A stretch of 27,054 nt of DNA from a virus: positions 1 to 27,054 of the IMG/VR virus record IMGVR_UViG_3300032050_015224; one strand, written 5' to 3'. The notes beneath the pieces are model-generated. The model saw only the letters and a list, made by a program, of their open reading frames with translations, did no database searches and was not told the DNA's origin. Below are positions 15,736 to 23,223 of this stretch, in pieces. The stretch's first letter is position 1; the number at the start of each line of letters is the position of its first letter. Made by a program: the position numbers and the translations under genes.

Positions 15736-16673
15736 AAAAGATCACCTTTGGAATCGTCAATTGCAACAGGCTTTATTATCTTAAAAGTTGCCTTGAGTCG
15801 CTGATAGACACCACCAAAGATTACGAAAACAAGGAATTGATCGTCATCGATAATGCATCTATCGAGCATGGAACGTCAGATTACCTTCTGAGCCTCGAAG
15901 AGAGAGGTGTAAAGGTGATCAGACAAGGCACGAGAAATTACGCCAATGAGTTTGCAATCGGATTAAATAAGATAGTCTCGATGGCATCTGGGGACTATAT
16001 TTGCATGTTGCAGGGGGACATGCAATTTGTCTTGAACGGTTGGTTGCAAGACGTGATGTCATTTTTGGAAATGAACGTTGACATCGTGGGATCTTACACG
16101 TTAGACGCACAACGACAGGTCACTCATAGATCCCATGACATCAGGCAATTTTCACCTGAAAGACAACCTGCCTCAGGTAAGAACAGGTTTTTTGCCGACC
16201 TGACACGCGACAAGATCTGTCCGTCAGCAGATGCAATCTACAGCAGAGCTGTCATTGAACAGATAGCACCGTGGCATGAAAAGAACGTAAATCACGAAGG
16301 CGGAATGGATTCCGAGAATGAAATGCGATTCAAGGTCAAGAAGTTGATGTCAGAGGGTAAGATGAAAGATTACGTTGCCACTCTTTCAGCCGTTCCTCAG
16401 GCCGTTGCAATATACACCGATATAAGAGGCACGCAAGGCAGAGTGAGAGGAAACAAGCGTTATGGTGCATATTGGCCCGCAAAGGATGAAACCGGGTGGA
16501 AGTACTACGAATACATAAATGAAGGCGACCATGATTTGAATTACCCGAATTCAATTGAGGCAGTCGCAAGACCAATCGGTTTCAACAATCCAATCGATCA
16601 GAACGGCAATTGGCTAAAGAACCCAATCAGACCGGAGACGGCGACGGTTTTGGACTGGGTAGAATTAACGTGA
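15732..16673 (+). CDS. GT2 family glycosyltransferase
   Basis: With a TTG start overlapping the upstream TGA, the product is 313 residues. It opens ITFGIVNCNRLYYLKSCLES (4-23), the GT2 nucleotide-binding strand and helix, then ELIVIDNAS (35-43) and GDYICMLQGDMQFV (87-100), where QGDMQ carries the metal-binding acid. HEGGMDSENEMRFK in the second half matches the GT2 region holding the catalytic acid. The C-terminal 100 residues (YGAYWPAKDETGW onward) are Trp/Tyr-rich and not recognised. No membrane segment is visible. It is the last gene before the 59-base leader of the split dehydrogenase. Confidence 0.8.
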   Translation: MKKITFGIVNCNRLYYLKSCLESLIDTTKDYENKELIVIDNASIEHGTSDYLLSLEERGVKVIRQGTRNYANEFAIGLNKIVSMASGDYICMLQGDMQFVLNGWLQDVMSFLEMNVDIVGSYTLDAQRQVTHRSHDIRQFSPERQPASGKNRFFADLTRDKICPSADAIYSRAVIEQIAPWHEKNVNHEGGMDSENEMRFKVKKLMSEGKMKDYVATLSAVPQAVAIYTDIRGTQGRVRGNKRYGAYWPAKDETGWKYYEYINEGDHDLNYPNSIEAVARPIGFNNPIDQNGNWLKNPIRPETATVLDWVELT

Positions 16674-16719
16674 TTCACATGAACATTTAAATGTCTTAAA
16701 TTACGTTGATTAACAAATC

Positions 16720-16724
16720 AGGAG
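16720..16724 (+). promoter_or_regulatory. ribosome binding site AGGAG for the split dehydrogenase
   Basis: AGGAG is followed by eight bases and ATG at 16733, making this start preferable to the in-frame codon at 16706. The 59-base leader 16674-16732 also holds a perfect 12-base palindrome (16683-16694) but no T-run, so I do not call a terminator there. Confidence 0.7.
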
Positions 16725-16732
16725 TGGTCGTG

Positions 16733-17785
16733 ATGTCTCAAAATTCTATCGCTGTGATCGGTCAAGGTTTCGTAGGTGGTTCAATCACCACTGTTTTCTC
16801 GGAAAGAGGTTTCAAGGTTCACACATATGACAAGGCGGGAAAGTGTGCCGAAGGCAGCCTTGGAAATGCAGCATCTACGGGTGATCTTGTGGCCTCTTGT
16901 GAGGCACAAGATAATTTCTCAGGGGTTTACTTTGTGTGTTTACCCACTCCCATGTATGAGGACGGAGAGGCCGACCTGTCCATCGTGGGTGGTGTGCTTC
17001 AGGAGCTGGCAGATATCCCCGGAGAACGAATCGCGGTAGTAAAGTCAACAGTACCACCCGGTTCCACAGAGAGTTGGAACAAAAAGTTTGAAGGAACCGG
17101 TCTCAAGGTTGTCTTCAATCCTGAGTTCCTCACAGAGGCAAACGCCCTCGATGACATGAGAAACCAGAATCGAATAATCCTCGGTGGACCTCGGCCCTGG
17201 ATCAACAGGGTAAAGCAAGTGTTTCAAACAGCATTTCCCAAGGTTCCGCTCATCAAAACGTCTTCAACTACTGCGGAAATGGTGAAGTACGTGACTAATT
17301 GTTTCTTAGCCACAAAGGTCTCATTTGCGAACGAGATGTCGCAAATTTGTGAGGCTTTGGATAAGGACGGTCTAAACATTGACTACGATAAAGTCGTTGA
17401 ATACGCAAAGTATGATGTAAGATTGGGAAATTCTCATTGGTCAGTTCCCGGTCCCGATGGGGATCGTGGGTACGGCGGGCATTGTATTGTCGGTGACACC
17501 GCCGTGCTAACCGAAAAAGGCAGCGTCTTAGTTCAAGATATCAAACCATATGATTCAGTCATTAGTTCAAATCACACTTTAAATGAAACGAACACTAAGC
17601 GAGTTGAAGAAATTCATGCTCGTGCTTATCATGGTGAAGTGATCAAATTCACAGTCATTGTCAACGGTACTGAAACGTCAGTAACCTGTACACCGTGTCA
17701 TATCCTACCAATCAAGAGAAACAATCAAATTTTGCTCATTCAAGCATCTGAAATTTTAGAAACAGATGAACTTTTTACCATATGA
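16733..17785 (+). CDS. ugd: UDP-glucose 6-dehydrogenase N-part fused to N-intein
   Basis: This 350-residue protein is the first half of a broken UDP-glucose 6-dehydrogenase (UDP-glucose to UDP-glucuronate, two NAD). Residues 1-250 are extein: IAVIGQGFVGG (6-16) binds NAD, FVCLPTPM (67-74), VVKSTVPPGST (102-112), FNPEFLTEANALDDM (128-142) for the sugar, AEMVKYVTNC (181-190) with catalytic K185 and N189, and DGDRGYGGH (242-250). The next residue starts an intein (C251, reading CIVGDTAVLT) that runs to the stop. On its own the gene lacks the catalytic cysteine of the extein. The missing part is encoded at 18644-18796. The ribosome site AGGAG sets the start. Recognition of the enzyme is firm. Confidence 0.93.
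   Translation: MSQNSIAVIGQGFVGGSITTVFSERGFKVHTYDKAGKCAEGSLGNAASTGDLVASCEAQDNFSGVYFVCLPTPMYEDGEADLSIVGGVLQELADIPGERIAVVKSTVPPGSTESWNKKFEGTGLKVVFNPEFLTEANALDDMRNQNRIILGGPRPWINRVKQVFQTAFPKVPLIKTSSTTAEMVKYVTNCFLATKVSFANEMSQICEALDKDGLNIDYDKVVEYAKYDVRLGNSHWSVPGPDGDRGYGGHCIVGDTAVLTEKGSVLVQDIKPYDSVISSNHTLNETNTKRVEEIHARAYHGEVIKFTVIVNGTETSVTCTPCHILPIKRNNQILLIQASEILETDELFTI
17483..17782 (+). other. N-terminal half of a split intein
   Basis: One hundred codons follow the extein's GGH. The half begins with the nucleophile C1 in block A (CIVGDTAVLT, 1-10). Block B is VTCTPCHILPI (67-77), with T70 and H73 as the TxxH pair that activates the first peptide bond. The tail, ILETDELFTI, is acidic, while the partner half begins basic, as is usual for natural split inteins that attract each other by charge. 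It is followed directly by a stop codon and no endonuclease domain in frame. Function as a splicing domain is inferred from the motifs. Confidence 0.9.
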
Positions 17786-17807
17786 AAAGCAATGACCGCC
17801 AATACCT

Positions 17808-18515
17808 ATGGGTATGAAAAAAATTGACATAAGTTGTAAAAACTGCCAAGTTTTGTTCACAGTTTCTTACAAAGAAAGAAAAAGAAAATTTTGTTCTACA
17901 AAATGTGTGAGCCTATTCCAAACCGGAGAAAAAAATCCATCGTTTGGAAAAACTTATCGAACAAAAGAAACTCATCCTGAGTGGGCAAAAAAGGTTTCAA
18001 AGACTCACCTTGAAAAAGGATATATTTCAGGTGAAAAAAATCCGATGAAAAATCCCGAGATTGCAGTCAAAGCAGGGAAGAAAAGATCTGAAAGGTTCAA
18101 GTCAGATGAAAATTTTAAAAACATGACACGTGAACTTGTAAAAAAGGCTTGGGCTGAAGGAAAGTTTGATGGCGTCAAAGTAGGAAAGTGTAAATGGTTT
18201 GACTTTGAAAAATCTGACGGCTCCATTTGTAAGCTACAGGGAACATGGGAACTTGCATACGCAAGATGGCTACAAAATGAAGGAGTAAATTTTGTAGCCC
18301 ACAAAGGAAGAATCAAGTATAAGGATGAAAACGGTTCAGAGAAATCATACTATCCAGATTTTTACCTTCCTGATTCCGATGAATATATTGATATCAAAAA
18401 TAAATATCACTTTAGTTTAAATGAAAAAAAATGGGAAAATATAAAAAAGTCTAATCCTGAGTTGAAGATAAGACTTGTTTTTGATGATGAACTCAAGGAA
18501 AAAAACATTTTATGA
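17808..18515 (+). CDS. free-standing homing endonuclease, PD-(D/E)XK type
   Basis: The 235-residue protein (start 17808, or ATG 17814) has three parts. A zinc-finger-like CX2C...CX3C lies at C10/C13 and C29/C33. Two NUMOD3-like repeats, GEKNPSFGK (40-48) and SGEKNPMKNPE (74-84), are DNA-contact modules common in phage homing enzymes. The nuclease domain has GTWELAYARWL (145-155) with E148, YYPDFYLP (181-188) with D184, and YIDIK (193-197) with D195 and K197. That catalytic pattern resembles Vsr-related homing endonucleases found in marine fractured genes and phage introns. No Shine-Dalgarno site is clear before it. Its stop overlaps the start of the C-intein gene (ATGA), linking translation of the two. 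Confidence 0.82.
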   Translation: MGMKKIDISCKNCQVLFTVSYKERKRKFCSTKCVSLFQTGEKNPSFGKTYRTKETHPEWAKKVSKTHLEKGYISGEKNPMKNPEIAVKAGKKRSERFKSDENFKNMTRELVKKAWAEGKFDGVKVGKCKWFDFEKSDGSICKLQGTWELAYARWLQNEGVNFVAHKGRIKYKDENGSEKSYYPDFYLPDSDEYIDIKNKYHFSLNEKKWENIKKSNPELKIRLVFDDELKEKNIL

Positions 18516-18643
18516 AAACTGCAAAAATCGAAAAAATTGAAAGATTGTCGTACACCGGAACAGTTCACAATTTAGAACTTTCATCCCTTGATGAGAAAAA
18601 TGATGATTTGTTTTGGGTGTGCAATAACATTGTTGTCCACAAT
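18512..18643 (+). other. C-terminal half of a split intein
   Basis: The 44 residues start MKTAKIEKIERL, a basic lead-in like those of known split C-inteins. Block F is YTGTVHNLELSS (14-25) and block G is NNIVVHN (38-44), ending in the penultimate H43 and terminal N44 that cyclises to release the intein. The next residue is the extein cysteine. Together with the N half the intein would be 144 residues, the size of a mini-intein without an in-frame endonuclease. Confidence 0.9.
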
Positions 18644-18799
18644 TGTTTTCCAAAAGATATCAACGCTTTAATTAAGCTTTCTAAGAATTTAGACGTAAAT
18701 CCAGTCGTTCTGCAGGCCGCTTGGGAAAAGAACAAGGAGGTCAGAAAAGACAAAGATTGGGAGAGACAATTAGGGCGTGCTGTCTCAAAAAGAAGCTGA
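18512..18799 (+). CDS. ugd: C-intein fused to C-terminal part of UDP-glucose dehydrogenase
   Basis: This 95-residue protein is the second half of the broken dehydrogenase. After the C-intein (1-44), the extein starts CFPKDINALIKLSKNL, with the catalytic cysteine at position 45. It then runs through a helix, VVLQAAWEKNKEVRKDKDW, ending GRAVSKRS. That is the central dimerisation helix of UGDH. The C-terminal UDP-binding domain of classical enzymes (about 100 more residues) is not present, and the terminator follows immediately. Ligated to the first half it gives 301 residues, as opposed to roughly 390-400 in bacterial UGDH. Whether the short form is active cannot be told from sequence. Confidence 0.9.
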   Translation: MKTAKIEKIERLSYTGTVHNLELSSLDEKNDDLFWVCNNIVVHNCFPKDINALIKLSKNLDVNPVVLQAAWEKNKEVRKDKDWERQLGRAVSKRS

Positions 18800-18817
18800 A
18801 TAACTTCAACTAAACTT

Positions 18818-18857
18818 AAAGGTTCAATCTAACTAGATTGAACTTTTTTTTATTTTT
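18818..18857 (+). terminator. rho-independent terminator after the split dehydrogenase
   Basis: Nine bases, GTTCAATCT (18822-18830), pair perfectly with AGATTGAAC (18835-18843) around the loop AACT. Eight T residues follow, then more T-rich sequence; A/T pairs can extend the stem. It separates the sugar/split-intein unit from the nuclease gene. It lies within the 73-base gap 18800-18872, which holds nothing else I can support. Confidence 0.9.
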
Positions 18858-18872
18858 GTTTAAATTTTGACA

Positions 18873-19679
18873 ATGAGCGCTTTTGAAAATCTTCCCACAG
18901 GAAAACCTCACGTAAGTTTCAGTGAATTGAAGGAGTGGCAAGACTGTTCCTATCGTCACAAACTGAGGCACATCGATAAGATTGACCTTTTTGTTCCTTC
19001 ACCTATCTTGGACTTTGGCACCGCGGTACACGCTTCATGCGAAGATTTTTTAAAAACACGTGTGATGAACACAGATGTTGCGGTCAATTTGTTGATCGAG
19101 TCTTTTGAAAAAAACAAAGAAATTGCAGAATACAAGACTGAATTACTTGACTCTTTTAAGCGAGAGGCAATTGACATTTTGGCTGACATTCCACAATTTC
19201 TTGAAGATAATTTTCCTTCGTGGGAAACAGTAGATGCAGAGCATGCCCTGTACGAGGCGATTGAAAAACATCCGAATCACGCATTCAAGGGATTTATTGA
19301 TGGAATCATCAAGACAAAGGGGAAAAGAGGGGAAGACCAATATTGGTTATTAGACTGGAAGACCACAGCGTGGGGTTGGACGGCTGATAAAAAGTCTGAT
19401 CATAAAATCCAGCAACAACTCATATTCTATAAAAACTTTTGGTCAGGCAAGACAAACATAGACCCACGACACGTAAGGTGTGGATTTGTCTTGCTTAAAA
19501 GATCCGCAAAGAGAGGCTCGCATTGTGAATTGGTCAAAGTCTCCGTTGGAGACGTAACGTCTGGACGTGCATTAAAGGCCCTTAATAGCATGATCTCTTC
19601 CGTTAGAAAGGGAATTGCCCTAAAAAACAGGGACTCTTGCACATATTGTCAGTATAAAAATACACAGCATTGCGTATAA
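18873..19679 (+). CDS. RecB/Cas4-like PD-(D/E)XK nuclease
   Basis: The 268-residue protein is a RecB-family nuclease. It begins HVSFSELKEWQDCSYRHKLR (13-32), has FGTAVHA (48-54) with H53, GFIDGIIK (140-147) with the metal ligand D143, LLDWKTT (159-165) with D161 and K163, and QQLIFY (181-186), the QxxxY motif. C25 together with C256, C259 and C267 (CTYCQYKNTQHC, 256-267) fits the four-cysteine iron-sulphur site of Cas4/AddB-type enzymes. Such phage enzymes work in DNA end processing and recombination. ATG 18873 is preferred to TTG 18867; no clear ribosome site precedes it. It lies alone between terminator and the GT4 pair. Confidence 0.85.
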   Translation: MSAFENLPTGKPHVSFSELKEWQDCSYRHKLRHIDKIDLFVPSPILDFGTAVHASCEDFLKTRVMNTDVAVNLLIESFEKNKEIAEYKTELLDSFKREAIDILADIPQFLEDNFPSWETVDAEHALYEAIEKHPNHAFKGFIDGIIKTKGKRGEDQYWLLDWKTTAWGWTADKKSDHKIQQQLIFYKNFWSGKTNIDPRHVRCGFVLLKRSAKRGSHCELVKVSVGDVTSGRALKALNSMISSVRKGIALKNRDSCTYCQYKNTQHCV

Positions 19680-19698
19680 TTTTGCTAAATAGGTTTTT

Positions 19699-20946
19699 AT
19701 GGAAAAAAAGAAAACAATTTTAATGCTTTGTGATCATCCTTTGGCGGCTAGCGGTGTGGGAACTCAGGCTAGATGGCTGATCAACGGATTGATTTCTACG
19801 GGCAAGTACAAGTTCTATGTTTTTGGTGGTGCAATAAAGCATTCAAACTACGATGAACAAGTTGTAAATCCCGATTTTATCATTAAGCCCACAAATGCTT
19901 TCGGAGACAGAAATCTGCTGAGGCAAGCGCTTGCACAGATCAAACCTGATGCAATGTTATTGTTCACCGATCCACGTTTCTTTATTTGGGTGTGGCAGAT
20001 GGAAGATGAGATCCACCAAATCTGCCCGATAACTTACAATCACCTCTGGGACAATCCTCCGTGGCCGGAGTTCAACAGGGTATTATACGAAAGTACAGAT
20101 CTGATCAATTGTATCAACTGGCCGACGTATGAAATGGTTCACAAAAGATTTCCAGACAAGACCAACTACATACCTCATTCAGTTCCTGAATGGATATTCA
20201 AGCCTCTTCCCAGGGATGAAAAAGAAAAATTCAAAATCAAACTCCTCGGGAAGGAAAAGAAGGATCACTTCATCGGCCTGTACGTGAGCAGAAATGCAAG
20301 AAGAAAACTTGCGAGTGACATTATAAATTCGTGGAAGATTTTCCTAGATGAACTTGAGGCAAAACATGGGCATAGGAATGCCACCATGATCATGCATACA
20401 GAACCTTTTGATAATGAAGGTCCAAATCTTCACGAGGTTGTCAACTTGTTTGGTCTACAGAAACACGTCCTCTTCTCGAAAGAAAGGATAGAGTTTGAGG
20501 AAATGTCATCTCTTTACAACATATCTGACGTGCTTGTCAATAGGTCGTGCAACGAAGGATTTGGACTTGGGGTTCTTGAGGCAAAGATGTGTGGAACTCC
20601 CGTGATTGCAATTAAAACAGGTGGTTTGACGCGACAGGTGGAAGATCACGAAACCGGATTTGAATACGGAGTAGCCCTTGAGCCGGAAGTGAGGTCTTTA
20701 GCCGGTAGCCAAAGTGTTCCATACATTTATGAAGACTTTGTGTCTCACAAATCAGTCGCAAATGCTTTCATGAAGATGTACGAATTAGGTCCTGAAGATA
20801 GAGAGCAACTCGGGCTGAAGGCAATGGAGCACGCACGTAAAAATTACGGTATGAACGACATGATCAAAAGGTGGGATGAAACCTTGACCAACTGCATCGA
20901 TACGTGGAAGCAGACATACAAGCGTTGGGAGATAACCGAGATATGA
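19699..20946 (+). CDS. GT4 family glycosyltransferase
   Basis: At 415 residues this is a full-length GT4 enzyme. The N-terminal donor loop is HPLAASGVGTQARWL (13-27). The second domain opens with HFIGLYVSRNARRKLAS (190-206), where 'R.. .rK' residues bind the donor phosphate, and the EX7E pair is E286/E294 in NEGFGLGVLEAKMCGTPV (285-302), followed by TGGL. The C-terminal helical cap is complete. It overlaps the start of a second GT4 gene, and both sit downstream of the terminator, separate from the main sugar cluster. The sugar and acceptor are unknown; a virion-protein target is possible but not shown. TAGG lies six bases before the ATG. Confidence 0.88.
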   Translation: MEKKKTILMLCDHPLAASGVGTQARWLINGLISTGKYKFYVFGGAIKHSNYDEQVVNPDFIIKPTNAFGDRNLLRQALAQIKPDAMLLFTDPRFFIWVWQMEDEIHQICPITYNHLWDNPPWPEFNRVLYESTDLINCINWPTYEMVHKRFPDKTNYIPHSVPEWIFKPLPRDEKEKFKIKLLGKEKKDHFIGLYVSRNARRKLASDIINSWKIFLDELEAKHGHRNATMIMHTEPFDNEGPNLHEVVNLFGLQKHVLFSKERIEFEEMSSLYNISDVLVNRSCNEGFGLGVLEAKMCGTPVIAIKTGGLTRQVEDHETGFEYGVALEPEVRSLAGSQSVPYIYEDFVSHKSVANAFMKMYELGPEDREQLGLKAMEHARKNYGMNDMIKRWDETLTNCIDTWKQTYKRWEITEI

Positions 20947-22109
20947 TGAAGAAAAGTGTGATCTTACGTGGCCCCGTGTTGACGCAGTCTGGTTATGGTG
21001 TTCACTGTCGTCAGTTGGCAAAGTGGCTTTTATCAAAACCCAACATTGACGTGAAATTTCAGTTATTGCCGTGGGGTGATACTCCGTGGTTTATAAATCC
21101 TGACCATGACAATGGATTTATTGGAAAGGTGATGGAAAGGACCACCGATCTAAGGGGTACAGCCGATGTTTCTGTTCAGCTGCAACTTCCAAACGAATGG
21201 GACACTCAAATCGCCCGACATAACGTAGGTCTCACTGCAGGCGTAGAGACAGATAGGTGCAATCCGGCATGGCTGAACGACATAAACAAGATGGATACTG
21301 TCATTGTACCGTCGACACATGTAAAGAAATGTTTTGAGTCCACGGGCAAAACAAATAAGCAGATACATGTCGTTCCAGAGTCATATCTTGAAAGGCTGGA
21401 TCATCACGAGAACGTTGACAATAATTTGTTTGATGTACCAACAGGCTTTAATTTTTTAGTCTTTGGACAATTGACCGGAAACAATCCTTACAACGATAGA
21501 AAGAACACGTTTTTTTCAATCAAGTGGCTATGTGAAACGTTTAAGGACGATAAAGACGTAGGAATCTTTGTAAAGACAAACACGAGTCGGAATACAAAGA
21601 TTGACAGACAATCTGTGTTAAGTATTTTTAACACAATGTTGTCAGAGGTCAGAAAGGGTCCATATCCAAAGGTTTATTTGGTTCACGGGGACATGAATGA
21701 TGACGAAGTGATCTCGTTATATAAACACCCAAAGATCCACGCTCTTGTGTCAGCGACTCGAGGAGAAGGATACGGACTACCGCTTTTGGAAGCGTCTGTT
21801 GCTGGTCTTCCGGTCATTGCAACCAACTGGTCAGGACATCTTGACTTCTTGAACCAAGGACGCTTTATTTCCGTTGACTACAAAATGGAAAATGTGCATT
21901 CTTCTAGAATAGACAACAAGATATTTTTGCCCGGAATGCAGTGGGCGTTCCCAAATGAAGATGACTTCAAGAAAAAAGTGTTGAAATTCAGACAATCACC
22001 CACAATTCCCAAGCAGTGGGCAATGAGCCTGTCTGAGAAACTAAGTACAACACACAACTTTGGGTCTATTTGTAGTATGTACGATGCCATTTTGGGAGAA
22101 GTGATTTGA
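20943..22109 (+). CDS. GT4 family glycosyltransferase
   Basis: The start is ATG 20943, overlapping the previous TGA (ATG 20946 is an alternative), giving 388 residues. It has the donor loop LTQSGYGVHCRQLAKWL (13-29), the domain linker IHVVPESYLE (141-150), LVFGQLTGNNPYNDRKN (172-188) and the EX7E pair E275/E283 in GEGYGLPLLEASVAGLPV (274-291), then TNWSGHLDFL. The 'RK' at 186-187 matches the usual phosphate-binding residues. It is a neighbour but not a close copy of the gene at 19699. The two probably act in one pathway as a coupled pair. Its stop overlaps a TTG start (TTGA). Confidence 0.87.
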   Translation: MMKKSVILRGPVLTQSGYGVHCRQLAKWLLSKPNIDVKFQLLPWGDTPWFINPDHDNGFIGKVMERTTDLRGTADVSVQLQLPNEWDTQIARHNVGLTAGVETDRCNPAWLNDINKMDTVIVPSTHVKKCFESTGKTNKQIHVVPESYLERLDHHENVDNNLFDVPTGFNFLVFGQLTGNNPYNDRKNTFFSIKWLCETFKDDKDVGIFVKTNTSRNTKIDRQSVLSIFNTMLSEVRKGPYPKVYLVHGDMNDDEVISLYKHPKIHALVSATRGEGYGLPLLEASVAGLPVIATNWSGHLDFLNQGRFISVDYKMENVHSSRIDNKIFLPGMQWAFPNEDDFKKKVLKFRQSPTIPKQWAMSLSEKLSTTHNFGSICSMYDAILGEVI

Positions 22110-22408
22110 TCATATTTTTGTCTATTTTTTGCGCGATTTTGTTATTTCTCCTCGTGTTAAGCGTGAGAAAGAACCTCGAATTTTCTGAGAGATTTGAAAA
22201 TGTTGTTGATAAAATCGAAGAATCTCTTGACGTTCTTGACGCGTGTTACAATCGTGCATCAATTAGGGCAAAACTGGAAGTATTAAGCGATGAACCTGTG
22301 GTGAGAGAACTTTTAGACGACATTCAATTGTCACGTGATGCAGTTTTGTTGGTTGCAAATCTGTTGGTTGAACCGCTTCAAGATGAAATAGGGAAGGAAA
22401 TGAAGTGA
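22106..22408 (+). CDS. small membrane-anchored protein, unknown
   Basis: The 100-residue frame has no ATG in its first part. It would start at TTG 22106, which is preceded at seven bases by GGGAG, and overlaps the previous stop. A hydrophobic segment at residues 2-20 (IIFLSIFCAILLFLLVLSV) would span a membrane with a short outside start. The rest (21-100) is charged and helical, LDVLDACYNR...LLVANLLVEP, likely a coiled coil facing the cytoplasm. The tight spacing to the sigma-factor gene (GTG/ATG overlapping its TGA) and the clear ribosome site support it as real. I do not recognise the family. Confidence 0.6.
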   Translation: MIIFLSIFCAILLFLLVLSVRKNLEFSERFENVVDKIEESLDVLDACYNRASIRAKLEVLSDEPVVRELLDDIQLSRDAVLLVANLLVEPLQDEIGKEMK

Positions 22409-23223
22409 TGGGATTACGGAAAAAATTAAAGAGGCGACAATCTTCAGATGAAACGCAGTCAAAAGCAGGGCCCGCATATCAAGAGGAAATGAAACGCCTG
22501 AGTGAAGAGGCAAAAAAAGCAGCAAAATTAACAAAAATGTATTTCAACCAAAATACACAAGCTGCAATAACAGCATACCAGCTCACAAACGAAAAGAAAG
22601 AAAGAAACAAACTTTACATGGAAGAGATAATGCCTGCGTTTGAAAAACTCGCAGAAAATTTGATCAACATACACAAGTTCTCTAGCATGCACGATTCTTA
22701 TGATGACCTCAAAAGCGACTGTGTCAACTTCCTTTTTGAGACAATACACAAATTTGATGGATCTCGCGGGACAAACGCATTCTCTTATTTCAACGTTGTT
22801 GCAAAAAATTGGCTCATTTCTAAGACGAAACAAAAACTTCAAAAGGTGAAGCGCTCAATCTCGTTGGATGATCCGGACTCATTAACATCGTTGGAACTAA
22901 AGTCAATTGAAGAACAATCCATAATTCCAGGTGTTGATTCTTTGTTTGAGTCTAGATACGCATCAAATGACATACTTAACACTTTGCACGACATAAGATC
23001 AAAAATCAAAACTGAAAACGAGCTTTCGTGTATTAATTCAATCATAACCATCTTTGAAAACATAGACGATATTGATCTTTTAAATAAGCGAGCAATATTA
23101 CTGTATATGAGAGAACTGTCTGGTTTGAGTCCCAAATTGTTGACAACAACAATGCAAACTATCAAAAAACATTATAAAAAAATCAAAGTAGGAACAGAAT
23201 TTGACATAATTGGGAGTGAATAA
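22408..23223 (+). CDS. late sigma factor, T4 gp55-like
   Basis: The 271-residue product (ATG 22408; a GTG three bases earlier is possible; AAGGA lies at 22394-22398) contains a sigma-70 region-2-like segment. LKSDCVNFLFETIHKFDGSR (101-120) is followed by GTNAFSYFNVVAKNWLISKT (121-140) and KRSISLDDP (148-156), which matches phage late sigma factors of the T4 gp55 type. These direct host RNA polymerase to late promoters. T4 gp55 is about 185 residues; this one has about 90 extra residues of lysine-rich helix at the N-terminus. The C-terminus ends EFDIIGSE, perhaps comparable to the hydrophobic/acidic tail by which gp55 binds the sliding clamp, but that is guesswork. Confidence 0.72.
   Translation: MGLRKKLKRRQSSDETQSKAGPAYQEEMKRLSEEAKKAAKLTKMYFNQNTQAAITAYQLTNEKKERNKLYMEEIMPAFEKLAENLINIHKFSSMHDSYDDLKSDCVNFLFETIHKFDGSRGTNAFSYFNVVAKNWLISKTKQKLQKVKRSISLDDPDSLTSLELKSIEEQSIIPGVDSLFESRYASNDILNTLHDIRSKIKTENELSCINSIITIFENIDDIDLLNKRAILLYMRELSGLSPKLLTTTMQTIKKHYKKIKVGTEFDIIGSE

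Larger units (their letters stand above)
17483..18643 (+). mobile_element. split intein with nested homing endonuclease gene
   Basis: Everything between the two extein parts forms one inserted cassette: N-intein, 22 noncoding bases, a free-standing endonuclease gene, and C-intein. Both edges are exact at codon level: upstream TACGGCGGGCAT, downstream TGTTTTCCAAAAGAT. Removing the insert restores GGHCFPKD, the normal active-site sequence of the enzyme. This is the 'fractured gene' layout known from marine phage metagenomes for DNA replication and repair enzymes, here in a sugar-nucleotide enzyme. Mobility by homing into intein-less alleles is inferred. Confidence 0.85.

Noticed and set aside
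16683-16694. Perfect 12-base palindrome ACATTTAAATGT upstream of the split dehydrogenase
   Set aside because: No loop, no T-run and AT-only core; could be an operator, but nothing supports that over chance.
17483-18643. Possibility that the gap in UGDH is a group I intron rather than a split intein
   Set aside because: Intein blocks A, B, F and G with C1, TxxH and terminal HN are all present in protein coding frames directly fused to the extein, which an intron would not show.
18867-18872. TTGACA just before the nuclease ATG, like a -35 box
   Set aside because: No matching -10 box at 16-18 bases downstream, and that place lies inside the gene.
19685-19691. CTAAATA before the GT4 gene, like a late -10 element
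   Set aside because: The start point would coincide with the ATG at 19699; similar strings (for example GATAAATA at 4554-4561 inside a gene) occur by chance in this AT-rich DNA.
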